Below, one piece after another: positions 35,707-45,645 of a stretch of DNA of 64,000 nucleotides (position 1 is the first letter of the stretch; every line of letters starts with the position of its first letter). The notes beneath the pieces were generated by a model. The model was not told the origin of the DNA. It did not search any database and saw nothing but the letters and a program-made list of their open reading frames with translations. Position numbers and translations under genes: made by a program. Source of the DNA: Lachnospira sp. UBA2821 (GTDB taxonomy: Bacteria > Bacillota > Clostridia > Lachnospirales > Lachnospiraceae); the NCBI GenBank assembly GCA_002351535.1, contig DEGR01000048.1:1-64000 (forward strand), given 5' to 3'.

Positions 35707-36993
35707 TTACAGTTTTTCAGTCTCAACATACAGATATGCCTCAACTTTAAACTCTTTTTCATCATAATTTATGTTAAGATAACCATTATTTTCATTTACC
35801 GCCGTCTCAACATTTTGTAATCCGATTCCATGAAATTCTTTATTTTGTTTTGAGGTAACCACTTTTCCTTTTTTTGTGTTTACCATACCATTGTAATTAT
35901 TAATTACCTCGATACTTAGAAGCCCTTTTAAATATATTATTTTGATTTTTATATACGGATTATCAATTTTCTTTCCTGCTTCAATTGCATTATCTAATAG
36001 ATTACTTAGAATCGTAACTATTATTTCTGCATCACTTACAATGTGAACCGGAACAGAAATATTAGTAAATATTTTAACATTATTGTCTTTTGCAACACTT
36101 AACTTATAATTAAGAATGCTGTCAATTGCAATATTTCCTGTATCACTAAACATTACTGTCTTTTGTAATCTGTGAGTAATTCCTTCAATGTATTGTTTTA
36201 TTTCAGGATTATTGTCACCTGCCATACCTGCAAGACTATACAGATGATTGTTAATATCGTGCCTGAATTCACTTAATTCTTTATTCTTGACCTGCAGCAT
36301 TTCTGCCTGTCTGTAATAATAATTCTTCTCCAATTCAAATATCCTTGAGTGCATTTTTTCTTTGTAATTCTTTGATATTGTGTCATATAAAAATATTATA
36401 ATGAATAATACAATCAGCATACATACTACAGATAATATTTTTACACTGTTGTCTATATGCTGCTGTCTGAATATCGTTGTCTCAAGAATAAATATAATTA
36501 CACATAATAGAAGTATTACTGCACCGAATTCCACAGTAAGATTAAATTCTTTGTCTATATTTTTAAATGCTCTTATTGTCTCATATATTAATGCAAGCAC
36601 TATCGATATTCCCACACATACAAACGCAGCGCCCGTATTTCCCTGTGATTCAATATCTACATGGGCGATTGCAACAATTCCTGCAAGCACTGCTTCTGCC
36701 GTAAATAAACTCATAAGAATTATAACAGATACAACAAGCTTTTTTATGTGCGTTCCTCCATAACATACAGATATTATAATAAGTGTCAGAAGTCCAACCG
36801 CTGTATTAAGTAACGGATATGGGAATAAAGTATATTGCACCGTACATACAACAAGTCTCAATATGTATGCTCCTAAAGTATATAACTTAGGATTACCGTC
36901 ATCACCCAAAAACATCTCCATACACTGTGATATCATATATAGTTCAAAAAATGTTGATATAAAATATGCTATCCAGTATAATATCTCTCCCAT
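35707..36993 (-). CDS. agrC: AgrC-like sensor histidine kinase
   Basis: The 428-residue protein is an HPK10-type kinase. The N-terminal 205 residues hold about six to seven hydrophobic segments and form the polytopic sensor for the cyclic peptide. A short helical linker leads to the phospho-acceptor His245 in SEFRHDINNHLYSL. The GHKL ATPase domain (310-428) shows ILSNLLDNAIEAGKK and HGIGLQNVETAV. The start overlaps the stop of agrA by one base (TAATG) behind GGAGGAAAGG, so the two regulators are coupled. Its cognate peptide gene agrD lies 95 bases downstream. Confidence 0.93.
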   Translation of the reverse strand: MGEILYWIAYFISTFFELYMISQCMEMFLGDDGNPKLYTLGAYILRLVVCTVQYTLFPYPLLNTAVGLLTLIIISVCYGGTHIKKLVVSVIILMSLFTAEAVLAGIVAIAHVDIESQGNTGAAFVCVGISIVLALIYETIRAFKNIDKEFNLTVEFGAVILLLCVIIFILETTIFRQQHIDNSVKILSVVCMLIVLFIIIFLYDTISKNYKEKMHSRIFELEKNYYYRQAEMLQVKNKELSEFRHDINNHLYSLAGMAGDNNPEIKQYIEGITHRLQKTVMFSDTGNIAIDSILNYKLSVAKDNNVKIFTNISVPVHIVSDAEIIVTILSNLLDNAIEAGKKIDNPYIKIKIIYLKGLLSIEVINNYNGMVNTKKGKVVTSKQNKEFHGIGLQNVETAVNENNGYLNINYDEKEFKVEAYLYVETEKL

Positions 36994-37718
36994 TACCTTT
37001 CCTCCATATTCATATTCATATTTATATACATATCACGTATTTCTTTTCTTCTTGACTGACTTATTGAAAACTGCATATCATCAGTCATTACAATATAATC
37101 ATATCTGATGTTTTTGATATATCTCGGATTAACCATGTATGACTTATGGATAAATAAAAAACCATATTTTTTCACCTGTTCATATATCTTTTCCAATGAA
37201 TCATAATATTCTTCACATCCGTCTATAGTATACATTTTGACTTTTCTGCTGTTTCTTACAAAATATTTAATTCTCGACACTTCAATCTTATGGAAAGTCC
37301 GTCCTATTCTGTATCTGTACAGACTTCCCCTTTCACAGTTTACCTTAACATATGCATCTATTACTTTCTGCACCTTTTCTTTGTCAAGCGGCTTAATAAG
37401 GAAATTAATTGGTCTGCTGTCAAACAGTTCCATGGCATAACCCTGTTCCGATGATATATATGCTATCTGTGTAATCTCATCTTTCCTGATTTCTCTTATA
37501 TATCTTCCCACTTCTACGCCATCTTTTCCCGGCATCTGTATATCAAGAAATATTAAGTCATAATCTGTCCTGTTCAATTCATCACACAGTTCTTCCCCGG
37601 AATAAAACACATCAATAACAAAATTGTGTGATTCCTCATTATTTAATTGTATAAGTATATTTTCAAGCTGAAATCCTATTTCAATCTCGTCATCACATAT
37701 TGCTATCTTTATGTCCAT
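36993..37718 (-). CDS. agrA: AgrA-like response regulator, LytTR type
   Basis: The 241-residue protein has a receiver domain (3-125) with phospho-acceptor Asp59 (LIFLDIQMPG) and acidic pocket CDDE, followed by a LytTR DNA-binding domain (about 135-235: FHKIEVSRIKYFVRNSRKVK, FLFIHKSYMVNPRYI). I choose ATG 37718, seven bases after GGAG, over GTG 37721. The tail is the odd NMNMNMEER. LytTR proteins bind paired 9-bp repeats spaced by 12 bp, which matches the candidate site at 35671-35700. The gene comes first in agrA-agrC-agrD-agrB, not last as in staphylococci. Confidence 0.93.
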   Translation of the reverse strand: MDIKIAICDDEIEIGFQLENILIQLNNEESHNFVIDVFYSGEELCDELNRTDYDLIFLDIQMPGKDGVEVGRYIREIRKDEITQIAYISSEQGYAMELFDSRPINFLIKPLDKEKVQKVIDAYVKVNCERGSLYRYRIGRTFHKIEVSRIKYFVRNSRKVKMYTIDGCEEYYDSLEKIYEQVKKYGFLFIHKSYMVNPRYIKNIRYDYIVMTDDMQFSISQSRRKEIRDMYINMNMNMEER

Positions 37719-37750
37719 CACTTATCTCCATGACTAATGATATATTACGT

Positions 37751-39034
37751 TTATCCTTTAATTGTTACAAAATGAAATTGTTTCTTTCCGGTCGCATAAT
37801 CATCCACTATATGTCCATCACCAAAAAGTTTATATTTGTAGCTTACAAGTCCTTCGAGACCAACCGGACCTCTTGCATGAAGTTTTCCTGTACTTATTCC
37901 CACTTCAGCACCAAATCCATATCTGTAACCATCCGCAAATCTTGTTGAACAGTTCTTATATACTCCGGCCGAATCCACCAGTCTCATAAATTCTTCTGTT
38001 GCCTCTTCATTCTCCGTTATTATGCAGTCAGTATGATGTGAACCGTAATAATTTATGTGGTCAATTGCCTCTTCGATACTATCAACAACTTTAGCTGATA
38101 TAATATAATCAAGATACTCTTTCTTATCATCTTCATCTGTCGAAGGCTTACATTCAACTAACTCTTTTATTGCAGCACTTCCACGCAGCTCCACATTGTT
38201 CTTCTTTAATTCCTCTGCAAGAACAGGCATCAGTTTAGCTGCTATATCTTTATGTACTAAAAGTGTCTCCACTGTATTACATGCCGATACATACTGTGTC
38301 TTTGCATCAATAATAATAGGCACAGCCTTTTCTATATCCGCATCTTTATCAACATATATATGACATATTCCGTCAGCATGCCCCATAACAGGTATCTTCG
38401 TATTATTCATAATATACTGTACAAATGCATTGGAGCCTCTTGGAATAAGCAGGTCAACATAACCATTGCACTCTAACAATTCTGATATCTCTGAACGTGC
38501 TTCAAGCTGTAACATACATTTATCAGGAAGCCCTGCCCCCTTAACAGCATCATATATTATTCCAAATAATGTCCTGTTGCTTTTTAATGCTTCACTTCCG
38601 CCCTTAAGTATAACACAGTTACCACTTTTTATGCATAAAGCTGATATCTGGACAAGTGCATCAGGCCTTGCTTCAAATATTACGCCTATTACACCTATAG
38701 GGCATGATTCTCTGTATAACTTAAGTCCCTCATCAAGTTCTCTTTCTAACTGTGTTTTAAATAAAGGATCAGGAAGATTAATAAGATCTTTTATACCTGC
38801 AACCACATCTCTTAACTTAACCTCATCAAATTTGAGACGCTTAAGAATAGGTGCTGCCACGCCATCCTTCTTTGCCTGTTCGATATCCTGTCTGTTCGCC
38901 TCAAATATTTCATCTTTTTTATCCATCAGTGCTTCAGCAACCCTGTTTAAGGCATTATTTCTTGTCTCTTCACTGCAACCCGACATTTTTGGTGATGCAA
39001 GCTTTACTAATCTTATTTCCTCCTGAATGTTCAT
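37751..39034 (-). CDS. proA: Glutamate-5-semialdehyde dehydrogenase
   Basis: ProA reduces gamma-glutamyl phosphate to the semialdehyde in proline synthesis. The 427 residues have the aldehyde-dehydrogenase fold with IFEARPDALVQISALC near 119, ILKGGSEAL and the catalytic Cys252 in TQYVSACNTVETLLVH (usually PAACNAVETLLVH). The partner kinase gene proB is not adjacent, which is unusual since the two are normally paired. The start overlaps the VanZ-like gene's stop as ATGA. Confidence 0.96.
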   Translation of the reverse strand: MNIQEEIRLVKLASPKMSGCSEETRNNALNRVAEALMDKKDEIFEANRQDIEQAKKDGVAAPILKRLKFDEVKLRDVVAGIKDLINLPDPLFKTQLERELDEGLKLYRESCPIGVIGVIFEARPDALVQISALCIKSGNCVILKGGSEALKSNRTLFGIIYDAVKGAGLPDKCMLQLEARSEISELLECNGYVDLLIPRGSNAFVQYIMNNTKIPVMGHADGICHIYVDKDADIEKAVPIIIDAKTQYVSACNTVETLLVHKDIAAKLMPVLAEELKKNNVELRGSAAIKELVECKPSTDEDDKKEYLDYIISAKVVDSIEEAIDHINYYGSHHTDCIITENEEATEEFMRLVDSAGVYKNCSTRFADGYRYGFGAEVGISTGKLHARGPVGLEGLVSYKYKLFGDGHIVDDYATGKKQFHFVTIKG

Positions 39035-39531
39035 CTGTTATTCCTTCCTTTCATATAATTAATCATAATCCATCTGGCTCTGCAGTCTGCCATTCCTGTT
39101 AATGCTCCAAGCGTATCTATAATAACATCTCTTATCTGAGGACTTCTTCCTCCTACAAACATCTGATGAAATTCATCTCCCGCTGCATACAATCCACATA
39201 ACAGTACAATAATAAATCCTGTCTTCCATGTAATAACTCCATTATCCGTAAATGTAGCAGCAAAAAGCATTACTAATTCAGCCAGTATTGCATATTCCGT
39301 AAAATGTGCAAGCTTCCGGATAACAAAATTGCATGTTTCAAATATCCTGACTGACATATCGTATGGCAAGTCATTATACTGTGGATAAAAAATATTTAGC
39401 AATAGTCTCGTAACACCACCACTCGTTCCTGCCGACTGTGTTCCGGTCTTAGCAGAAAATGAATATATAATCCCCATCCACAGTATAGCAAGTATACCAT
39501 ATATTACACGTTTTATCATCCTTGTGCCCAT
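39031..39531 (-). CDS. VanZ family membrane protein
   Basis: The 166-residue protein has the VanZ pattern: YSFSAKTGTQSAG, RKLAHFTEYAIL and the C-terminal YAAGDEFHQMFVGGRSPQIRD plus IDTLGALTG. Four hydrophobic segments are visible (8-25, 75-95, 100-118, 140-150). The family is named for low-level teicoplanin resistance but most members have no known job. It overlaps proA by four bases. An in-frame ATG at 39519 is an alternative start but has no ribosome site. Confidence 0.88.
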   Translation of the reverse strand: MGTRMIKRVIYGILAILWMGIIYSFSAKTGTQSAGTSGGVTRLLLNIFYPQYNDLPYDMSVRIFETCNFVIRKLAHFTEYAILAELVMLFAATFTDNGVITWKTGFIIVLLCGLYAAGDEFHQMFVGGRSPQIRDVIIDTLGALTGMADCRARWIMINYMKGRNNR

Positions 39532-39558
39532 CTTATTCCCCGTTTCACCGCTGTTTCT

Positions 39559-41154
39559 TTACCATATGTTACTTTCATATACAAGAATAGTGAATATGCC
39601 ATGCTCAAGTATTTCCTCCGGCTCATCAAATATCTGTTTATCAACATAGTAATCGTTATACTCATCATTTGTAAGCACGATAAAGTATTTGTCATAATAA
39701 GGAGCATCTTCATACCAGTTATCGTTGCTCTGATATGACCTTTTATAATATGCATCATCATCTAACGTAATATCGCGTATCTTAACTTTTGAATCTGATA
39801 ACAGTGTCGATATGTTCGCATTCCAGAATGTGCCATATCCATAATGCAGGTCACTTTCCTCAAGATATTTTACAAGTCCCCTTATCTCGCCGTTATAATA
39901 TGAATGTTTATCCAATGTGACCATACTGATAAATGTAATAATACAAAGACAAACCACCGGTATGCCTGCTATTAACACATTACGTTTCATCTTAATGTTT
40001 GACAATGCCCATTTCACAAATACGATACATACTATAACTGATGATATGACAACCGGTGACAGTCTCCACTCAGCACCATTCAATACACCAAACACCCAGC
40101 CAAGCATTATAAGAAGTGTCAGAAAGTGATGTGTCAGAAGCACAATTCTGTATAACTGTTCTTTAATCTTTTTATACAATAATAACATAATCACAGGCAC
40201 TGTCATTATAACAACAGCCGCAATTATTCTTAAAAGATTACATATTCCGGCAAATGAATATATAAGCATTCCGTCTTCAGTCTCAAATCCCAGCAGATTA
40301 ATGAATGACGGAACAACTTTAAAAAGATTATTCATCCACTCAGTTGAATCGGAAAATTTGGAATATCCTTCTGCGTATCCGGCAACAATATTTCCGTTTG
40401 CCAACTTTCCAAATAGCAGTCCCATTATAACTCCAAGGCATATAACTCCAAGCAATATACCTCTCCGCACATTTACCTTATTCTTAACAGGCGTGTCATA
40501 GTCAAAAAATCTCTCAGCAACTATAGCTCCTATAACAGGAATACTAAACATAGTAAGTGACTGTACACCATTCATTGAACATAATGTTGTCCATACGAAC
40601 AAAACAGCATACCCCTGCCACTTCTTTTTAAGTTCCATATCTTCTTTCTTTAATATCCACATTACTATTGCAAGTCCAATCATCAGGAAAAACAATCCGA
40701 GACTGTAATATATTATATGTCCCCAGAATATCTCCCTCATTTTTTCACTTGCTGATGCTATATAAAGTATTACTATATTGCTTATCATTATCCATTTGTG
40801 ATTACAGCCAAGCATTTTGAAAAACAGACTGATTGAAAGCACAAACAATGCAAAAAATGTTACCATTCCCATAACCTGTGCTTTAACTGACACTCCAAAC
40901 ATTGCGACAAACGGAAGCATGATAAGATTGCCACCAAACGGTATGAGTGCTGCGTAGTTAAAATCCTGATTCATAAGCCTTCCTGCATCCAAAGAAGCCT
41001 GTGCCCACAGAATTGAGTCTGTGCAATCCGAATGATAATAGCCTTTTTCCACGAACAATACATGTCTAAGTATAAACAATATTGCTGCATATCCTACTGC
41101 CATTATGACAATTCCTAATACAGATTTGAGAATATTAATTCTTTGCTGTTTCAT
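39559..41154 (-). CDS. Large membrane protein, possible GT-C type transferase
   Basis: The 531-residue protein has about eleven to twelve hydrophobic segments (residues 10-400) and a soluble C-terminal domain of about 120 residues with many Tyr and Asp. The first extracytoplasmic loop has HSDCTDSILWAQASLDAG, resembling the acidic loop of GT-C polyprenyl-sugar glycosyltransferases, but I see no firm signature. It overlaps the upstream FAD oxidoreductase gene by 20 bases, so the two proteins probably work together, perhaps in a surface glycan. Treat the function as unknown. Confidence 0.65.
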   Translation of the reverse strand: MKQQRINILKSVLGIVIMAVGYAAILFILRHVLFVEKGYYHSDCTDSILWAQASLDAGRLMNQDFNYAALIPFGGNLIMLPFVAMFGVSVKAQVMGMVTFFALFVLSISLFFKMLGCNHKWIMISNIVILYIASASEKMREIFWGHIIYYSLGLFFLMIGLAIVMWILKKEDMELKKKWQGYAVLFVWTTLCSMNGVQSLTMFSIPVIGAIVAERFFDYDTPVKNKVNVRRGILLGVICLGVIMGLLFGKLANGNIVAGYAEGYSKFSDSTEWMNNLFKVVPSFINLLGFETEDGMLIYSFAGICNLLRIIAAVVIMTVPVIMLLLYKKIKEQLYRIVLLTHHFLTLLIMLGWVFGVLNGAEWRLSPVVISSVIVCIVFVKWALSNIKMKRNVLIAGIPVVCLCIITFISMVTLDKHSYYNGEIRGLVKYLEESDLHYGYGTFWNANISTLLSDSKVKIRDITLDDDAYYKRSYQSNDNWYEDAPYYDKYFIVLTNDEYNDYYVDKQIFDEPEEILEHGIFTILVYESNIW

Positions 41155-42709
41155 GGTACTCCTCCTCTGTATTTACATTCCATATATTATCCCTCGATTT
41201 AACTCCTGATAATATGTTATCAACTGCCTCCATCGATGTAACCATTGAATGGTCCATGTTATTGTATCTGTGCTGTCCGTTTCTTCCAACACAGTAAAGA
41301 TTATCTATCGTATCAAGATATTCCCTTAATTCATCTATTCTGTCATATGTATCAAAATATGCCGGATATGCCTTTTTAATCTTTTCCCTGTGAGCATCCA
41401 AAACGTCTTTCTTAGATGTCAATACTCCCATTTTAATTAACTCTTCTGTTGCGAATTCTATACATTCATTATCCGTCATGTTCCAGAAGTTATCCCCTTC
41501 ATTGCAAAAATATTCGAGACCTATCCACACTTTATTCTCTGCATCTTTAACAAGATATGGGGACCAGTTATTGAATATCTGTATTCTTCCAAGCTTAACC
41601 CCTACATCCTGTACATATATCCAGCAATCAGGAACTATATTATTAAGAGTCTTTATCTTTGTCTCATTTTTGAGGTTAAGTCTGTCAGCCAGAACACCTA
41701 CTGTCACAAAGTCCCTATAAGGCAGACCTGCTGCAATCTCTTTTATATCTACAGGAACTGCATTGTCCATTCCTTCCACAAGGTCTTTTAAAGGCATTGA
41801 TGAAATGTATATGTCAGCTTTTTTATTGATTGTCTGTCCATCCTGTACACAGTCTATACTGTCAACACATAAAGTACCATTATCAGAAGATACGTTAATT
41901 CCATTAACTTTACAGTTCATAATAATGTTTCCGCCAAGCTTTTTGAATTCTTCTGCAGCCGTTTCCCATAGCTGTCCCGGACCATATTTAGGATACTGGA
42001 ATTCTTCTATCAGTGATGTCTCAACCTTTCTGTTTTTGCTGCCCGGCGACAGTCTTGCGAATACATCTTTAATTATTGCAAGTATCGATAATCCTTTTAC
42101 CCTTTGTGAACCCCAGTCTGCAGAAATAACATCCGGATGCCTTCCCCAGAGTTTTTCCGTATATCCTTCAAAAAACATGGAATATAATACTTTACCAAAT
42201 CTGTTTATATAAAAGTTCTCAAGCGATGTTTCTTCCCTTTTATGAACATTTGCCGCAATGTAACTCACTCCGGCTTTCATCGTAGTAAACATTCCCATAT
42301 TCTTAATGGTATCCCACTTCAGACTAACCGGATAATCAAAGAATTTCTTTTTGTAATATATTCTTGATACCCTGTTTCTTATAAGCATTACCCTGTCTTC
42401 TCTGTCAGGATCAGGACCACCTTGTGGCAGCTTCTTGTGTCTGTTAAGCATTCTGTCATCATATGAATCACTTCCCTGCACAGGCATCATATTATGCCAC
42501 CACTCTGTCACTCTCTCATCTTTAGAGAAAAATCTGTGCCCGCCTATATCCATTCTGTTATCATTATATCTGACCGTTTTAGATATTCCGCCTATATCGC
42601 TGCTCTCTTCAATAATAGTAACTTTATATTTTCCATCACCGCGGCTAAGCAGCTCATATCCTGCTGTAATTCCTGCAGGTCCCGCTCCTATTATAATTAC
42701 TTCTTTCAT
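41135..42709 (-). CDS. FAD-dependent oxidoreductase/mutase-like
   Basis: The 524-residue protein has an N-terminal FAD-binding site IIIGAGPAGITAGYELL with GGISKTVRYNDNRMDIGGHRFF, as in the UDP-galactopyranose mutase and protoporphyrinogen-oxidase-like amine oxidase superfamily. The middle reads YTEKLWGRHPDVISADWGSQRVKG, and the C-terminus has the second FAD contact NLYCVGRNGQHRYNNMDHSM. This subgroup is often found beside glycosyltransferases, as here. The substrate may be a nucleotide or lipid sugar, but this is inference. It shares a 20-base overlap with the next membrane-protein gene. Confidence 0.75.
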   Translation of the reverse strand: MKEVIIIGAGPAGITAGYELLSRGDGKYKVTIIEESSDIGGISKTVRYNDNRMDIGGHRFFSKDERVTEWWHNMMPVQGSDSYDDRMLNRHKKLPQGGPDPDREDRVMLIRNRVSRIYYKKKFFDYPVSLKWDTIKNMGMFTTMKAGVSYIAANVHKREETSLENFYINRFGKVLYSMFFEGYTEKLWGRHPDVISADWGSQRVKGLSILAIIKDVFARLSPGSKNRKVETSLIEEFQYPKYGPGQLWETAAEEFKKLGGNIIMNCKVNGINVSSDNGTLCVDSIDCVQDGQTINKKADIYISSMPLKDLVEGMDNAVPVDIKEIAAGLPYRDFVTVGVLADRLNLKNETKIKTLNNIVPDCWIYVQDVGVKLGRIQIFNNWSPYLVKDAENKVWIGLEYFCNEGDNFWNMTDNECIEFATEELIKMGVLTSKKDVLDAHREKIKKAYPAYFDTYDRIDELREYLDTIDNLYCVGRNGQHRYNNMDHSMVTSMEAVDNILSGVKSRDNIWNVNTEEEYHETAKN

Positions 42710-42730
42710 AACAATCCTCTACCTTTTTAT

Positions 42731-44320
42731 TTAGTTTTTACCAAATTCTGATAAAACAAGTCCTTCATTTCGCTCTATAACCATTCCTACACTCCAACTG
42801 TTAATAAATAACAGTAACGGATTATCATGAAGATCTTTTATCTTCTTCATATCCGCTGTTCCGACAATTCTGTTAACGTCAATATCTTCGTTTTCTATCC
42901 ATCTGATATGCTCATATGGAAGCTGCTCTAATTTAATCTCCACATTGTATTCATTTTCAAGTCTGAACTTCAACACATCGAACTGGAGTACACCCACTAC
43001 TCCGACTATTATTTCTTCCATTCCGGTATTAAATTCCTGAAATATCTGTATGGCACCTTCCTGTGCAATCTGTGAAATTCCCTTTATAAACTGCTTTCTC
43101 TTCATCGTATCAAGCTGTCTTACCCTTGCAAAATGTTCAGGTGCGAATGTCGGTATTCCCTCGTATGCAAACTTTTTGTTTGACAGTTCCAATGTGTCGC
43201 CGATTGAAAATATTCCCGGATCAAATACACCTATTATATCTCCTGCATATGCTTCCTCAACTATATGTCTTTCCTGCGCCATCATCTGCTGTGGCTGTGA
43301 AAGCTTGACCTTCTTGCCTCCCTGAATATGATTAACTTCCATACCCGCATTGAATTTGCCTGAACATATTCTCATAAATGCAATTCTGTCTCTATGTGCC
43401 TTATTCATATTGGCCTGTATTTTGAATACAAATGCAGAAAAATCTTCTTCTACAGGGTCTATAATTCCCTGATCAGATTTTCTTGCAAGCGGTGGTGTTG
43501 TCATATTAAGGAAATGCTGTAAAAATGTCTCTACCCCAAAGTTAGTAAGTGCCGAACCAAAAAATACAGGTGTAAGGTCTCCTGCCTGAACCTCTTCAAG
43601 ATTAAACTCTGCACTTGCTCCATCTAAAAGTTCAACATCTTCTTCTAATTTATCCCGGTTAAATTCACCTATCTCGTATAACAGTTCCGGTTCGTCAATT
43701 CCTATCGTCTTTGTATCAACTTCTTTTTGTCCGTTCATTGCAGCCTTAAACAAAGATACATTGCGGGACTGACGGTCATAGACACCTTTAAAATTCTTTC
43801 CTGAACCTATCGGCCAGTTAATTGGACATGTCTTAATTCCAAGAACATTTTCTATATCATCCAGAAGCTCAAATGGGTCATTGGCCTCTCTGTCCATCTT
43901 ATTAATAAATGTAAATATAGGGATATGTCTCATTACACATACTTTAAAAAGCTTAATTGTCTGTTTCTCGACACCTTTAGAAGCATCAATTACCATTACT
44001 GCCGAATCCGCTGCCATAAGTGTTCTATAAGTGTCTTCCGAGAAATCCTCATGTCCCGGTGTATCAAGAATGTTAATACAGTAATTGTCATAATTAAACT
44101 GAAGTACAGAAGAAGTAACAGAAATACCTCTCTGTTTCTCTATCTCCATCCAGTCTGATACTGCATGTTTGGCTGTCTTTTTACCCTTAACAGAACCTGC
44201 CAGATTAATAGCTCCTCCATAGAGAAGAAATTTCTCCGTAAGTGTTGTTTTTCCTGCATCCGGATGGGATATAATTGCAAATGTTCTTCTTTTATTTATT
44301 TCATTTCTGATATCACTCAA
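42731..44320 (-). CDS. prfC: Peptide chain release factor 3
   Basis: RF3 is a GTPase that recycles RF1 and RF2 from the ribosome. The 529-residue protein has P-loop HPDAGKTT (19-26), switch QRGISVTSSV, DTPGHEDF and NKMD motifs, followed by the two beta-barrel domains and the RF3 C-terminal part. It starts with TTG at 44320, with GGAGG eight bases upstream; no ATG or GTG is better placed. It follows thiN by 17 bases. Confidence 0.96.
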   Translation of the reverse strand: MSDIRNEINKRRTFAIISHPDAGKTTLTEKFLLYGGAINLAGSVKGKKTAKHAVSDWMEIEKQRGISVTSSVLQFNYDNYCINILDTPGHEDFSEDTYRTLMAADSAVMVIDASKGVEKQTIKLFKVCVMRHIPIFTFINKMDREANDPFELLDDIENVLGIKTCPINWPIGSGKNFKGVYDRQSRNVSLFKAAMNGQKEVDTKTIGIDEPELLYEIGEFNRDKLEEDVELLDGASAEFNLEEVQAGDLTPVFFGSALTNFGVETFLQHFLNMTTPPLARKSDQGIIDPVEEDFSAFVFKIQANMNKAHRDRIAFMRICSGKFNAGMEVNHIQGGKKVKLSQPQQMMAQERHIVEEAYAGDIIGVFDPGIFSIGDTLELSNKKFAYEGIPTFAPEHFARVRQLDTMKRKQFIKGISQIAQEGAIQIFQEFNTGMEEIIVGVVGVLQFDVLKFRLENEYNVEIKLEQLPYEHIRWIENEDIDVNRIVGTADMKKIKDLHDNPLLLFINSWSVGMVIERNEGLVLSEFGKN

Positions 44321-44337
44321 AACTTAATCCTCCAATT

Positions 44338-45003
44338 CTAATCACGTGATTCTATCATAATAAGCCTTCCACTCTTAAGACTTACCTCTGCTTCTTCATC
44401 TATTATCTCATTACTTACACCAAGACTTAATGTTCCTTTTATAGTAAAATCATAATTTTTAAGCGGATATTTAAATCCTGTAAGTGTAATTTTCTCTACC
44501 ACATCTGTAAGCGGCAGGAAGGAAACATACTTTCCAAACTGTTCATTCTTTTTAATAACATATTTATCATATATTATTCTTATTCTGTTGTTCTCATTAG
44601 TAATTACCGCTTCACTGCATCTTCCCTCCATCATCTGAAGGGTGTGAATATTGGCAATCGTATGGTCTAACCTCGTTCCCGTTCCGCCAATTATCTCTAT
44701 ATAATCTGCCGAAAGTTCTATTGCCTTTTCTATTGCAGACTGCGTATCAGTCAGGTCCTTTTCGGGATTAAGTCTTATTATACTGACTCCATCGATTTGC
44801 GTATATTTCTTAAGTATGTCTTCCTCTATCGTATCGAAATCACCTACTATATAATCAGGCATAACTTCAAGCTTCATGGCGGACTTTAATCCACCATCGA
44901 CTGCTATCACTATATCATAATTTCGTGTACTTATATATTTTTTGGTATATTCTATATCAATGTGTCCGCCACTGATTAATAATGCACTCTTTTTATTTTC
45001 CAT
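44338..45003 (-). CDS. thiN: Thiamine pyrophosphokinase
   Basis: ThiN makes thiamine pyrophosphate from thiamine and ATP. I start it at ATG 45003 (MENKKSALLISGG, 221 residues), 11 bases inside the end of rpe; the longer frame to 45063 would use rpe sequence. Motifs: IAVDGGLKSA, YIVGDFDTI, PEKDLTDTQ and GGTGTRLDHTIAN, then a C-terminal beta domain. Position at the end of the priA-to-thiN cluster matches Bacillus (yloS). Confidence 0.94.
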   Translation of the reverse strand: MENKKSALLISGGHIDIEYTKKYISTRNYDIVIAVDGGLKSAMKLEVMPDYIVGDFDTIEEDILKKYTQIDGVSIIRLNPEKDLTDTQSAIEKAIELSADYIEIIGGTGTRLDHTIANIHTLQMMEGRCSEAVITNENNRIRIIYDKYVIKKNEQFGKYVSFLPLTDVVEKITLTGFKYPLKNYDFTIKGTLSLGVSNEIIDEEAEVSLKSGRLIMIESRD

Positions 45004-45643
45004 ATTTCTTAAATGCTGCCACATTTGCTGCGGCATCTCCATTAAATACTGCTGAACCTGCAACTATAACATTTGCACCGGCGTTAATAACTTCAGATAC
45101 GTTATTAAGGTTAATTCCACCGTCAACCTCTATATCCGTCTTTAATCCCCTGCTCTCTATAATGCTTCTCAATTCTGCAATTTTTCTTGTTGAACTTTCA
45201 ATATATTTCTGTCCGCCAAATCCCGGATTTACACTCATTATAAGAACCATATCAAGCTCTTCCAGAATGTAATCAAGTGCTGTGAGCGGTGTTGCCGGAT
45301 TAAGAACAACCCCTGCCCTGCATCCCGCATCTTTAATTGCCTGTACAGTTCTGTTAAGATGACAGCATGCCTCCGCATGTACCGTAATTATGTCGGCTCC
45401 CGCATCTTTAAATTCCTGTATATATCTCACAGGTTCTTCTATCATAAGATGAACATCAAATCCTTTGTCTGTACATTTCCTTATAGACTTAATAACAGGC
45501 ATTCCAAATGATATACTTGGAACAAATTTACCATCCATAACGTCTATATGAATATAATCTGCTCCTGCCTTGTCTACTGTTTTAACCTCTTCTCCAAGTT
45601 TTGAAAAATCTGCTGATAAAATCGATGGTGCTAAATAAATCAT
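44993..45643 (-). CDS. rpe: Ribulose-phosphate 3-epimerase
   Basis: Rpe interconverts ribulose 5-phosphate and xylulose 5-phosphate in the pentose phosphate pathway. The 216-residue TIM barrel has LSADFSKLG, HIDVMDGKFVPSISFG, DVHLMIEEP, MSVNPGFGGQ and EVDGGI, covering the metal and phosphate sites. It lies two bases after rsgA and overlaps thiN. Confidence 0.97.
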   Translation of the reverse strand: MIYLAPSILSADFSKLGEEVKTVDKAGADYIHIDVMDGKFVPSISFGMPVIKSIRKCTDKGFDVHLMIEEPVRYIQEFKDAGADIITVHAEACCHLNRTVQAIKDAGCRAGVVLNPATPLTALDYILEELDMVLIMSVNPGFGGQKYIESSTRKIAELRSIIESRGLKTDIEVDGGINLNNVSEVINAGANVIVAGSAVFNGDAAANVAAFKKYGK

Positions 45644-45645
45644 TT

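Noticed and set aside
41208..42734. Several plus-strand frames opposite the FAD oxidoreductase
   Set aside because: They lack ribosome sites and family matches while the minus-strand frame has clear FAD motifs.
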